Source: Rariglobus hedericola (GTDB lineage Bacteria > Verrucomicrobiota > Verrucomicrobiia > Opitutales > Opitutaceae). From it: 64,000 nucleotides of DNA. A program made the position numbers and the translations under genes. The stretch spans positions 372,001 to 436,000 of the forward strand of contig NZ_VMBG01000001.1 of assembly GCF_007559335.1 (NCBI RefSeq). Direction: 5' to 3'. The notes under the pieces were generated by a model. The model was not told the origin of the DNA and made no database searches. It saw nothing but the letters and a program-made list of their open reading frames with translations. Shown here in pieces: positions 52,014 to 61,019 of the stretch (position 1 is the first letter of the stretch; every line of letters begins with the position of its first letter).

Positions 52014-53276
52014 TCAGATGCGGCGGAGAACGTGGCAGACATTGCTGCCGCCGAAGCCGCTGCTGTTGTTGAGCACGAGCGAAGGGGCGACGGACAGCGT
52101 TTCGCGCGGGAGGTTCAATCCGGCGCAGGTTTCGTCGGCGTGGGAGAGATGGGCGTTGCCCGGCATGAAGCCTTCACGCAGGGCGAGAGCACAGAAACCC
52201 GCTTCCATCGCGCCCGCCATGGAAAGGCCGTGGCCGGTGAGACCTTTGGTGCTGCTGACGACGGGACTAGCCCCCGTATCGGTAAATACCGTGCGCAGGG
52301 CGATGGCCTCGGCGCGGTCGCCGATGGGCGTCGAGGTGGCGTGGGCGTTGATGTAATCGATCTGGCCGGGGGTGACGCCGGCGTCGCGCAACGCGCGCTT
52401 CATCGCTTCGCGCAAACCCGCGCCCTCGGGGTGCGAGATGGCGACGCTGTGGCCGTCGGAGGCCTGGCCCCAGCCGATGAGCTCGGCATAGGGCGTGGCT
52501 CCGCGACGGCGGGCCAGCGAGGCTTCCTCGATAATCAACACGACCGCGCCGCCCGTGCCGACGAAGCCATCGCGCGCCGTGTCGAACGGACGCGAGGCGG
52601 TCGCGGGATCGGTGTTGAGCGAGAGGGCGCGCATCGGTGCGAAGGGCAGGAGCGTGTCGGCGTTCAGCTCTTCGGCGCCGACCACGATCATGCGCTCTTG
52701 ACGGCCGAGGCGGATCTCGTCGATGGCGTAGCCGATCGCGTGGCTCGATGAGGCGCAGGCGGAGACAAAGCCGGCGACCGCTCCGGTGATGCCGTAGTGG
52801 GCGGCGAGGTTGAAGTTGAGCGTGCCGGCGATGGACGTGACGACGCCCATGGGATTGCCGCGCTCGAAGTTACTTGAGCGGGCATGCGCCAGGTGGTGGT
52901 GCAACATGAACGCGGATCCGGCCGAGGCGCAGAACAAGCCGGTTTCACCATTGCCGAGATCGGCCTTGGTCAGGCCGGCATCGGCCAACGCCTGTTCCAT
53001 GGCGCAAAACGCATAGACGCCGTGCGGCGCTAGGCTACGCAGAGTTTCACGCGGCACATCATAACGCGCGGGCCACGACCAGTCGCGCCAACTCGGCGAA
53101 TCGACCGTGAAGTCGCGCACGGGTGCGGCGACTTTCACGGGGATGTTGGGGTTGTCCCACAACGGGTGAAGCGCCATGCCGCCGCGACCGGAGCGCAGGC
53201 TTTCGGAAACGGTGGCGGCATCGTTCCCGATGCTCGTGATGAAGCCGAGACCGGTGATGAGGACGGAGCGCGACAC
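52014..53276 (-). CDS. beta-ketoacyl-ACP synthase, FabF-like
   Basis: A 420-residue ketosynthase with GTG start. The nucleophile is in VSACASSSHAIGY, the His pair in INAHATSTPIGDRAE and STKGLTGHGLSMAGA, and NNSSGFGGSNVCHVLRR closes the fold. It probably extends the aryl starter with malonyl units. It lies 9 nt after the upstream ACP gene. Confidence 0.94.
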   Translation of the reverse strand: MSRSVLITGLGFITSIGNDAATVSESLRSGRGGMALHPLWDNPNIPVKVAAPVRDFTVDSPSWRDWSWPARYDVPRETLRSLAPHGVYAFCAMEQALADAGLTKADLGNGETGLFCASAGSAFMLHHHLAHARSSNFERGNPMGVVTSIAGTLNFNLAAHYGITGAVAGFVSACASSSHAIGYAIDEIRLGRQERMIVVGAEELNADTLLPFAPMRALSLNTDPATASRPFDTARDGFVGTGGAVVLIIEEASLARRRGATPYAELIGWGQASDGHSVAISHPEGAGLREAMKRALRDAGVTPGQIDYINAHATSTPIGDRAEAIALRTVFTDTGASPVVSSTKGLTGHGLSMAGAMEAGFCALALREGFMPGNAHLSHADETCAGLNLPRETLSVAPSLVLNNSSGFGGSNVCHVLRRI

Positions 53277-53285
53277 AGGGTGGTG

Positions 53286-53681
53286 TCAGGTTTGGGACGG
53301 CAGGAGGGCTGCCACCTTCACGCGGACGAAATCACGAAGTTCTCCCACGGTCGTGATGGCCATGATCTCCTCGTTGGAGACGGAAACCTGATAAAGATCC
53401 TCGATGAAGAAAACGATCTCCGCGAGTGCGAGGGAGTCGAAGCCCAGGTCACCGATCAATTTGGCGGAGTTGGATAAATCGGCCGGCGACGCGGCGCGCA
53501 CCTGCATCGGCTGATGGTCGTGCACGATGGCGAGGACCACCAGGTCCAAGGCTTCGACATCACCCGTGGTCATGAAGCGCGTGTGGGCATCGCGAACGGA
53601 AAGTGAAAACTTTTCGAGCGGGCTGCGCTTGACCGGTTTGGGGGCGGGGGCCGAAGGAGGCGTTGTGGAGTCGTCGGACAT
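53286..53681 (-). CDS. acyl carrier protein with N-terminal extension
   Basis: A 131-residue protein. The first 45 residues are Pro/Ser/Lys-rich and unusual for ACPs. The rest is a normal carrier fold with IGDLGFDSLALAEIVFFIED (Ser in DSL) and a late VGELRDFVRVK helix. Two distinct ACPs in one operon suggest separate starter and extender roles, an inference. Confidence 0.88.
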   Translation of the reverse strand: MSDDSTTPPSAPAPKPVKRSPLEKFSLSVRDAHTRFMTTGDVEALDLVVLAIVHDHQPMQVRAASPADLSNSAKLIGDLGFDSLALAEIVFFIEDLYQVSVSNEEIMAITTVGELRDFVRVKVAALLPSQT

Positions 53682-53700
53682 GATACGTCGTGTAATGAAA

Positions 53701-55287
53701 TTAAAGAGTGGCGATGCTTTCCTTGCTGCCAGTGCTTTTCAAGGAGTTACAGGAACTTTCGGCGGGGGCCACCGGCGTGACAAACCACGTGCGCCAGCCC
53801 TCGCACAATTCCAGGCGTGCATACACACCGACTACTCCAATGAGGCGGAACGGGAGCGTCCACGTGAGTTCGTAACTGCGAAAACCGAAGTAGTGCTGGT
53901 GGTTATTGCGACCCCAGACGCCGCGAGCCAGGCGCGAACGGGCGATGGAAACCAACCGGCGGTGATAGCCGGAGATCAACCTGAATGGCAGCCGCGTATG
54001 CGGGCCGGCGAATGCGGGTGTTTCGAAGGCGGCGGCACCGTGTTTGAACGGCTGCGAGACGACACCGAAATAGTAGAGCCCGAGGTCGAGGCGGAAGGCC
54101 AGCGTCATGAGCTCGTGGTCGCCCATGTAGTAATACTTGTCCTGATAAATTGCGCGAAACCAGCGGTCGTAACTCGTCGTGAACAGCTCGTTGTGACGGG
54201 CGATGCGCGGGGCCTTGGGTTTGCCGCGGATCGAGCCATCCACGAGCGTGGCCGCCGAGCACGCGGTGTATCCGATCCAGTCCATCCCCGGTGAATAAAA
54301 CGGATCGATGAATCCCGCGGCGTCACCCACGAGCACGAAACCGTCGCCGGCGAACGTGGTGGAGCGATAGGCGAGGTTGCGGCGGAAATGCACGTCGCCC
54401 TCCTGCCAGCTCGCGTTGGCGAGCAGCTCGGCACCGGCGGGGTGTTCCATTAACATCGAGCGCAGACGCGAACCGATCGACTCACCGGCCGGCAGATCGG
54501 TGATGCGTTGATCGAAGACCACGCCCACGCTTACGTCGCCGCCTTTGAGCGGAATCATCCACGCCCACCAGCCGCGGCCGACGAGGTGATTGGTGGCGTT
54601 GTTGCGCCACCCTTTGGTGCGGCGCGACCACTCGGGAAACTTGTCGGCGAGCTCACGCGAGTCCCAGTTTTTCACACCGGTCCAACGGCTCCACGCGGAG
54701 GCGATGGGGTGATCGGTATTGGGGACGAGCCAGCCGTTTTTGCGGGCCAGCACCGCGGCCACACCTGACGCGTCGACCACCCAGCGGGCGAATTCCACGC
54801 CGGTCCGACCGTCTTCGGACGACCAGGAAATCGTCTGTTGTCCGCCGGCGACCAGCGTCACATCGGTGATGCGCACCGGGCGCAGCAGCTTGGCACCGGC
54901 GGCGACAGTGCGGGCGAGCAGCTCTTCGTCGAGCACCGCGCGATCCACTTGATAACCGGGCAGGCGGACGTTGTAGCCCGGACCGGTTTCACTGCACGAA
55001 TCCAGTGTGTGGGTGTGTTCGTTTTGAAACCAGAAACGCAGGCCCTGTTTGGTGATATGTTTTTCGTGCAGGTGCTCGTTAAGATCGAGCACGCGGCCGA
55101 GGAAGTAGCTGCTGACCTCGACTGTGGACTCGCCCACGCGACGTTTGAACTGATCGCTGCGCTCAAGGATGAGCACGCGCAGGCGGGGATTACGGCGAAG
55201 CAACAACCAGGCGGTCGAAGCACCGGAGAGTGCGCCGCCGAGAACGACGACGTCCCAGGCGGTTGAAGCGGTGGAGGGCGTTTCCAT
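53701..55287 (-). CDS. flavin-dependent halogenase-like oxidoreductase 1
   Basis: A 528-residue FAD protein. VVVLGGALSGASTAWLLLR (14-32) is the FAD-binding fold with a Gly-Gly-Ala-Leu-Ser-Gly variant of GxGxxG. KRRVGES (48-54) matches the family's GES segment, and WAWMIP (241-246) is a WxWxIP motif, which in flavin halogenases keeps the enzyme from acting as a monooxygenase. LVGDAAGFIDPFYSPGMDW is the second FAD site. Whether it halogenates is not provable from sequence. Overlaps the upstream gene by 1 nt. Confidence 0.78.
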   Translation of the reverse strand: METPSTASTAWDVVVLGGALSGASTAWLLLRRNPRLRVLILERSDQFKRRVGESTVEVSSYFLGRVLDLNEHLHEKHITKQGLRFWFQNEHTHTLDSCSETGPGYNVRLPGYQVDRAVLDEELLARTVAAGAKLLRPVRITDVTLVAGGQQTISWSSEDGRTGVEFARWVVDASGVAAVLARKNGWLVPNTDHPIASAWSRWTGVKNWDSRELADKFPEWSRRTKGWRNNATNHLVGRGWWAWMIPLKGGDVSVGVVFDQRITDLPAGESIGSRLRSMLMEHPAGAELLANASWQEGDVHFRRNLAYRSTTFAGDGFVLVGDAAGFIDPFYSPGMDWIGYTACSAATLVDGSIRGKPKAPRIARHNELFTTSYDRWFRAIYQDKYYYMGDHELMTLAFRLDLGLYYFGVVSQPFKHGAAAFETPAFAGPHTRLPFRLISGYHRRLVSIARSRLARGVWGRNNHQHYFGFRSYELTWTLPFRLIGVVGVYARLELCEGWRTWFVTPVAPAESSCNSLKSTGSKESIATL

Positions 55288-56567
55288 CAGGCGGGGTTTC
55301 CGCCGCTTCGGAGATCGGGCACGAGGTGAAAGCGGTGTTGGAATTTACAGACGAGCAAAAATATCTGAAACCGCCACCAGAGGGGCCAGGTGAGCTTGGA
55401 GTGTCCGGCCACGATGGACGTGATCGCCGGCGCGAGTCCCATGGGTGGTTGTTTGCACATGAAGACGGAGAAACTGTCGTTGTCGTAAAAGGCGTTGATC
55501 AGTTTTTGAAAAACGCCGGCGTGGGATTTTACGGCCTTCGTGTAGCGACGACATTCGGCGGGCGTGAGCGCGCGGTTTTCGGCGTGGGCGCGCACGATCA
55601 TGTCGGCGGCAAGCTTGGCCGAGTAGCACGCCATATAGACGCCCGATGAAAAAATCGGATCGAAGAAACCGCCGGCGTCACCTGTCAGCACGAAGCGGTC
55701 TTCGGCTAGTTCGCGGCGGAAATAACTGTAGTCGGCGGTGACGTGAAAATCGATGACCGGCTCGGAGCCCTCCATGAGTTCGCGAAGTTTCGCGGAGGAA
55801 GCCACGGCATCGTTAAAAAATGCCGCGGGTTGCAGGCGCGAGCGGCGCATCGCCTCGGAGGTGGTGACCAGACCGACGGAAGTGCGCTCGGCATCGATCG
55901 GAATAACCCAGAACCAACCTTCGGCCAGGCGCACGATGACGGTGTGGCCGGCGGCCATGCCGGGTGCGCGGACCACATTTTTGAAGTGACTGTAAATGGC
56001 CAGTCGCTTGGGAGCGCGCGCGGGTTCGAGATCGCGTTTCAATTCGCTGGGGAAAAACAAATCGCGTCCGCCCGCATCGATGACCCAGCGCGCGGTGACG
56101 CTGGTGTCGCCGCCCTCGGGCGAGACCAAGGTGACGCGATGGCCATCGTTTTCGGCGACGACACTGCGAACAGTGATGCCGGTATGCACCTGCGCTCCGG
56201 TGGTGCGCGCATGATCGGCGAGGATGGCGTCGAACTTCGCGCGATCGACCTGGAAGGTGCTTTCCAATCCGGGGACGAGACCGGTGGAGAAGATGACTTC
56301 CTTGTCCGCAGATCCATCGGCGAGGTGAAAACTGGCGCCGTATTTGGGGATGAAGCCGGCAGCCTCGACCTTGGGCCAGGCGCCGGTTTCACGCAGCAGT
56401 GCGTTGCCATGCGGGAGGAGTGATTCGCCGATGCGGAAACGGGGGAACGCTTCTTTTTCGAAGACGATCGTCTTGAGCCCGGCGGCGGCGGTGCGCGTGG
56501 CGGCTGAACTGCCGGCCGGACCTGCGCCGATCACCAGCACATCGTAATCGTAAGTGGGTTGGGACAT
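55287..56567 (-). CDS. flavin-dependent halogenase-like oxidoreductase 2
   Basis: A 426-residue FAD protein. GAGPAG at 14-19, FPRFRIGESLLPHG at 41-54, a WxWxIP motif (WFWVIP, 218-223) and VLTGDAGGFFDPIFSSGVYM are visible. The layout matches phenolic-substrate flavin halogenases and geranylgeranyl-reductase-like proteins of the FixC group. A flavoprotein halogenase-like gene also occurs in xanthomonadin clusters, whose pigments are brominated. It heads the cluster after nadE, with a 9-nt gap. Confidence 0.8.
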   Translation of the reverse strand: MSQPTYDYDVLVIGAGPAGSSAATRTAAAGLKTIVFEKEAFPRFRIGESLLPHGNALLRETGAWPKVEAAGFIPKYGASFHLADGSADKEVIFSTGLVPGLESTFQVDRAKFDAILADHARTTGAQVHTGITVRSVVAENDGHRVTLVSPEGGDTSVTARWVIDAGGRDLFFPSELKRDLEPARAPKRLAIYSHFKNVVRAPGMAAGHTVIVRLAEGWFWVIPIDAERTSVGLVTTSEAMRRSRLQPAAFFNDAVASSAKLRELMEGSEPVIDFHVTADYSYFRRELAEDRFVLTGDAGGFFDPIFSSGVYMACYSAKLAADMIVRAHAENRALTPAECRRYTKAVKSHAGVFQKLINAFYDNDSFSVFMCKQPPMGLAPAITSIVAGHSKLTWPLWWRFQIFLLVCKFQHRFHLVPDLRSGGNPA

Positions 56568-56576
56568 GCGGACGGG

Positions 56577-58220
56577 TTAGCTGACGTATTTTTGAACGAT
56601 GGGAATGCGACGGCCGACACCGAAGGCGAGGGGAGTGATCTTCAAGCCCGGTGCCATCTGCTTACGCTTGTATTCGTTGAGATCAACCTTGCGCACGATG
56701 TCGTTGACGACGGCTTCGCTGAAACCTTGCGCAACGAGATCGCGGCGCGAAAGGCCTTCCTCGACATAACCCTTCAAGATCGCGTCGAGCACATCGTAAG
56801 GCGGTAGGCTGTCCTGATCGACCTGGCCGGGGCGCAACTCGGCGGACGGCGGTTTTTCAATGGTGTTTACCGGGATGATTTCGCGGTCGCGATTGATCCA
56901 ACGGCAGAGGTCGTAAACCTGCGTTTTGAAGACGTCGCTGATGACGGCGAGACCGCCGCACATGTCGCCATAAAGCGTGCAGTAGCCGACGGCGACTTCG
57001 CTTTTGTTACCGGTGGTGAGGAGCAGCGCGCCGAATTTATTGGAGAGCGCCATCATCACGACGCCGCGCACGCGGGCCTGGATGTTTTCCTCGGTTACAT
57101 CGCGCGGGCGTCCGGCAAAAACGTCGATGAGTGAAGCCTCGGCGGCGGCCACGGTGTCGGCGATGGCGATGGTTTCGAAGCGCAGGTTGAGATTGCGGGC
57201 GAGATCGCGCGCGTCGTCGCGGGAATGCTGCGACGAAATGGCCGACGGCAGGGAAACTCCAATAACGTTCTCCGCACCGAATGCCTCGGCGGCGAGCACG
57301 GCAACGAGGGCGGAATCAATGCCACCCGAGAGGGCGATGAGTGCTTTTTTGAAGCCGCTTTTATGACCGTAATCCCGCAGCCCGAGCACGAGCGCCTGAT
57401 AAATGTCGCCCAGTTCGGCGGGATCGGGCGTCGCGGGGGCGAGGGGAGCGGCCGAAGCGATGTCGACTACGCGGGAATCGGCGGCGAACGCGGGGAGCAG
57501 CGCGGTGACCTGTCCTTGGGAATTGGATACGAGGCTGCGTCCGTCGAACACGAGCTCGTCGTTACCGCCGATGGCGTTGACGTAAACGACCGGGCAACCG
57601 AGCTGGCGCGCGGCGTCGGTGACGAGTTGCGTGCGCAGGTGGCCCTTGCCGTGGTGCCACGGGCTGGCCGAGAGATTGACCATCAGGTCGAGCTGTTGGC
57701 CGGCGAGCCAGGCGAGTGGCTCAAAGTGATAGAGATTGCGCGGGGCAAACTGCGGGTGCGTCCAGATATCCTCGCAGATGGTGATGCCGACTTTTTTCCC
57801 GTTGATCGTGATGACCGACGGCGGCGTTGCGGCGGGCTCGAAATAGCGGTCCTCGTCAAACACGTCGTAAGTGGGCAGGAGGCATTTGCGCGCGTAGCTG
57901 ACGACGCGGCCGTCCTGGCATAGTGCGGCGGAGTTGAAAAAGCGGCGACCGTCCTTGGCGGGGTTGCTTTCAACCGTGCCGATGAGGGCGGGCACGTGGC
58001 CGATCCCGGAGGCGATTTCCGCGAGAGAGGCTTCGATGTCGGACACGAAGCGGCGTTTGAACAACAAGTCGCGCGGAGGGTAGCCGCAGATCACGAGTTC
58101 GGGGTAAACGACCAGTTCGGCGCCTTGGGCGACGAGGGATTTATAGGCGTCGAGGATGAGCCGGCGATTGCCGGTCAGGTCTCCGACGATGGTATTAAGC
58201 TGGGCGAGGCCGATGCGCAT
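56577..58220 (-). CDS. nadE: glutamine-dependent NAD+ synthase
   Basis: A 547-residue fusion of a nitrilase-type glutaminase and an NAD synthase. Glutaminase triad: Glu in [15 protein letters not shown], Lys in [15 protein letters not shown], Cys in [11 protein letters not shown]. Synthase PP-loop: [17 protein letters not shown], then [19 protein letters not shown]. It amidates deamido-NAD+. It is first on the minus-strand run, 9 nt before the flavoprotein gene, so it shares or provides the pigment operon promoter. ATG 58220 gives [14 protein letters not shown]. Confidence 0.95.
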   Translation of the reverse strand: MRIGLAQLNTIVGDLTGNRRLILDAYKSLVAQGAELVVYPELVICGYPPRDLLFKRRFVSDIEASLAEIASGIGHVPALIGTVESNPAKDGRRFFNSAALCQDGRVVSYARKCLLPTYDVFDEDRYFEPAATPPSVITINGKKVGITICEDIWTHPQFAPRNLYHFEPLAWLAGQQLDLMVNLSASPWHHGKGHLRTQLVTDAARQLGCPVVYVNAIGGNDELVFDGRSLVSNSQGQVTALLPAFAADSRVVDIASAAPLAPATPDPAELGDIYQALVLGLRDYGHKSGFKKALIALSGGIDSALVAVLAAEAFGAENVIGVSLPSAISSQHSRDDARDLARNLNLRFETIAIADTVAAAEASLIDVFAGRPRDVTEENIQARVRGVVMMALSNKFGALLLTTGNKSEVAVGYCTLYGDMCGGLAVISDVFKTQVYDLCRWINRDREIIPVNTIEKPPSAELRPGQVDQDSLPPYDVLDAILKGYVEEGLSRRDLVAQGFSEAVVNDIVRKVDLNEYKRKQMAPGLKITPLAFGVGRRIPIVQKYVS

Positions 58221-58341
58221 GGGCAGATGAAGAGGGCGCACCATTGAGGCGTGTTGCTCCGCTGACAACCCACAAGGCAACCCCCGTCGCAAGTGCGCCA
58301 ACTCGTTTCAAGAAACCTGTCCGAGAAATCGCGGTTAACCG

Positions 58342-58372
58342 CCAGTTTGTAACTTAATAAGTTACAAACTGG
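58342..58372. promoter_or_regulatory. palindrome, copy 2, in the nadE-maf divergent promoter region
   Basis: Perfect 31-nt palindrome (15-nt arms, one central A) whose inner 23 nt equal the palindrome at 44077-44099. It lies 122 nt upstream of nadE and 93 nt upstream of maf. It is either an operator or a repeat element; the remainder of the 244-nt gap shows nothing I can name. Confidence 0.6.
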
Positions 58373-58464
58373 ATCGTTTGGGTGAGGGCGTTGGCTGACG
58401 GGCCAAGCTGGGAGGCTGTAATTTGGTGCTTCCGTGCGGGCGGTGGGGCGGGCTTGGTGTGTGC

Positions 58465-59046
58465 ATGTCTCAACCTCCGCTGATCTTGGCTTCGGCTTCG
58501 CCCCGGCGTCGCGAATTGCTCGCGGGGCTGGGCGTGACGTTTGACGTGATCACTGCGCAAGTGACGGAACACGAAGACTCTACGACCGATCCGCGCGTGA
58601 TGGTGGCCCATAATGCCGCGCTCAAAGCCGACTGGGTTGCCGCGCGTCATCCGCAGTCGTGGGTGCTGGGCGCCGATACCACGGTGTTTATCGACGGCCA
58701 CGCGCTGAATAAACCCGCCGACGCCGCCGAGGCGCGGGCGATGTTGCGACGGTTGAGCGGACGCAGCCATACGGTGTTCACTGGCATCGCGTTGAGAAAT
58801 GAATCCGCGGGCGTGCGGATCGACGAAGGTGTGGCCAGCGAGGTCACGATGCAGGTGCTCGACGAGGCGATTATCGAATCCTACCTCGCGAAGGTGCATA
58901 CGCTCGACAAGGCCGGCGGCTACGGGATTCAGGACCACGGGGAGCTGATTGTGGCGAATTACACGGGCTCTCTCACGAACATCATCGGATTGCCGGTGGA
59001 TGAAACGAAACAAATTTTGACTCGTTGCGGTCTGCTCAAATCCTGA
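58465..59046 (+). CDS. maf: Maf-family nucleotide pyrophosphatase
   Basis: A 193-residue house-cleaning enzyme that hydrolyses non-canonical or modified nucleoside triphosphates. LILASASPRRRELLAGLGV, VLGADTTVFIDG, LSGRSHTVFTGIAL and DKAGGYGIQDHG are canonical. ATG 58465 fits family starts; the frame to 58423 adds an unlikely leader. Confidence 0.94.
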   Translation: MSQPPLILASASPRRRELLAGLGVTFDVITAQVTEHEDSTTDPRVMVAHNAALKADWVAARHPQSWVLGADTTVFIDGHALNKPADAAEARAMLRRLSGRSHTVFTGIALRNESAGVRIDEGVASEVTMQVLDEAIIESYLAKVHTLDKAGGYGIQDHGELIVANYTGSLTNIIGLPVDETKQILTRCGLLKS

Positions 59047-59062
59047 GCTGTCACCGCTTTTC

Positions 59063-60187
59063 ATGATCAAGCCACCGCCTTCATCCGCCCAACCGCCTGC
59101 GCCTGCCCGGCGTTCCGCGCGTTCGGTGTGGTCGCGCAATTCCGACGTGCGCGCCGTGCAGATCGGCGTGGTGGCGACGATTTTGGTGCATGTGCTCTTG
59201 CTCGTGCTCGCGCCGAAGATCGAACAGTGGATGGAGCTCCGTTCATCGTCGGACTCCGCCGAGGACTGGGCGTCGCGCGATTTTCAGATCGAGATGGCGC
59301 CTGCGGAAGTCGTTCCCGAGACCGTGCAGCCGCCGAAGTTCGTCGAGGCCAACCCCAACGCGCCTGATAACGCGCCCGACAAAACCGACAACGTCGCCGC
59401 GCAAAACCAGCAGGTCGCCCAAGAAACGCCCACGCCCGCCGGCAAAAGCGACGCGCCGGCCAGCAAGGGTGATCCGACCACGTCGTCTACGGCCATCGTG
59501 AGCGGCATGCAGGTCGAGCCGCAGCCACCCGCACGCCGGCCTCCGCCGTCCAACGAGCCGGAAACACCTGCGCAAGAGATCGCCCGGCGCGAGCAGTTGC
59601 CGTTGTCAGGCACCGAAAAATTCGAGGGCGACAGCGCCGACGGGATTGGCAGCAATGTCGGCAAGCCCGCGCCCAACGCTACCGGCGTGCCCGAGCGCGT
59701 CGAGGGCGTCGCCGATGCGAAATCCGACACCGGCTCGCGCGTGGGTCTTTATTACAAGGTCGATGCGAAGCGCCCGCAGTCTCGCCCCACGCTCGCGCCC
59801 GATATCGTGAAGGCCCGTCCGTCGCCGCTGGCGAATCGTGAGTTCGGCACCGAGAATATCGGCGCCGTTGCCTACAACGCCAAGTGGAGCGCCTACGGTG
59901 AATACATGCAGAAGTTCATCGAGTCGGTGCAAATCCAGTGGCAGCGCATCATCGGCCAGAGTAACATTTACCCGACCGCGGGGACCAAAGTGGTCGTGAA
60001 GTTTATCATGGATTCCAAAGGGGACATCCCGAAGATTGTCAGCGTCGAGAGTTCCGGAGGCCGTGCCGCCAAGGACGCCTGCGTGAGTGCGATTGTCGCC
60101 CGGGCGCCCTACGGTGCGTGGCCCGAGGACATGATCGGCGTGCTCGGCACCTCGCAGGAGATCACTTTTACTTTTCAATATAACTAA
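59063..60187 (+). CDS. TonB/TolA C-terminal domain protein, membrane anchored
   Basis: A 374-residue protein. A basic N-terminus and one helix (about 31-50, IGVVATILVHVLLLVLAP) anchor it. A long Pro/Ala/Glu-rich periplasmic stretch (about 80-260) precedes a TonB/TolA-like end (YMQKFIESVQIQWQRIIGQS, VVKFIMDSKGDIPKIVSVES). This layout transmits energy or tension from the inner membrane to the outer membrane. ExbB/ExbD genes are not in the window. 17 nt separate it from maf. Confidence 0.75.
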   Translation: MIKPPPSSAQPPAPARRSARSVWSRNSDVRAVQIGVVATILVHVLLLVLAPKIEQWMELRSSSDSAEDWASRDFQIEMAPAEVVPETVQPPKFVEANPNAPDNAPDKTDNVAAQNQQVAQETPTPAGKSDAPASKGDPTTSSTAIVSGMQVEPQPPARRPPPSNEPETPAQEIARREQLPLSGTEKFEGDSADGIGSNVGKPAPNATGVPERVEGVADAKSDTGSRVGLYYKVDAKRPQSRPTLAPDIVKARPSPLANREFGTENIGAVAYNAKWSAYGEYMQKFIESVQIQWQRIIGQSNIYPTAGTKVVVKFIMDSKGDIPKIVSVESSGGRAAKDACVSAIVARAPYGAWPEDMIGVLGTSQEITFTFQYN

Positions 60188-60196
60188 TACCGTCAC

Positions 60197-60982
60197 ATGA
60201 GCGCCTTTCCTTCAAAATTCTGGGAGCAACTCCCGCTCGGCAACGGAGTCACCTTGCTCACGCACGACGCCAATGGTCTCGCCGCATTCAGCAAGCCCGA
60301 GGGCGTGCTCTCGCATCCCAACATGGAGAGCGAGGTCCCGCGCGCGCTCCTGACCGTGCCTTATTCCATCAAGGACGAATCCTTCAACTGGACGCCCGCC
60401 GATGTCCCCGGTGCCGCGCCGCGCCGTCTGTATTTGTTGAACCGCCTCGATTCCGCCACGTCCGGCGTGATCCTCGCCACCGCCAACGAGGCGCTCGCGA
60501 CCTACATGCGCGAACTTTTCCTGAAGAAGGATATTCGCAAGCTCTACCAAGCCGTCGTGTTTGGAAAACCGTCCGAGGCTTCGCAGCTCTGGCGCGACCG
60601 CCTTTCCGTGCAGAAGCGTCGCGCCAAAATCCGCGTCGGCGTGGGCAATGCCGCCACCGGCGCCGCCAAGGCCTCCGAGTCGCGCATGACCGTGATCCGC
60701 CAGCGTCGCGACGTCGTGCCGCCGCTCGCCTTGCTGCAACTGGAGCCGCTCACCGGCCGCAGCCACCAGCTGCGCGTGCAGTGCGCGGGTCGCAACCTGC
60801 CCATCGTCGGTGACCTGACCTACGGCGATTTCCCCGCCAACAAACAGTTCGCCAAGACCACCGGTCACAAGCGGCTCTTTCTGCACTCCTACCAGACGAC
60901 GTTCGACTACGAGTGGCAGGGTAAAAAGTTCAATTTCACCGCCACCGCGCCTTTGCCTGAAGAGTTTGCCCAGTTGCTTTGA
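60197..60982 (+). CDS. RluA-family pseudouridine synthase
   Basis: A 261-residue enzyme that isomerises uridine in rRNA or tRNA. The catalytic Asp is in YLLNRLDSATSGVIL (Asn replaces the usual His of HRLD), and LQLEPLTGRSHQLRVQCA and LPIVGDLTYGD are typical. The first 80 residues lack a clear S4 domain. Start 9 nt after the TonB-like gene. Target site unknown. Confidence 0.88.
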   Translation: MSAFPSKFWEQLPLGNGVTLLTHDANGLAAFSKPEGVLSHPNMESEVPRALLTVPYSIKDESFNWTPADVPGAAPRRLYLLNRLDSATSGVILATANEALATYMRELFLKKDIRKLYQAVVFGKPSEASQLWRDRLSVQKRRAKIRVGVGNAATGAAKASESRMTVIRQRRDVVPPLALLQLEPLTGRSHQLRVQCAGRNLPIVGDLTYGDFPANKQFAKTTGHKRLFLHSYQTTFDYEWQGKKFNFTATAPLPEEFAQLL

Positions 60983-61019
60983 CAGCAGGCACATAATCGG
61001 CGGAATTCAGGCCCGCGAC

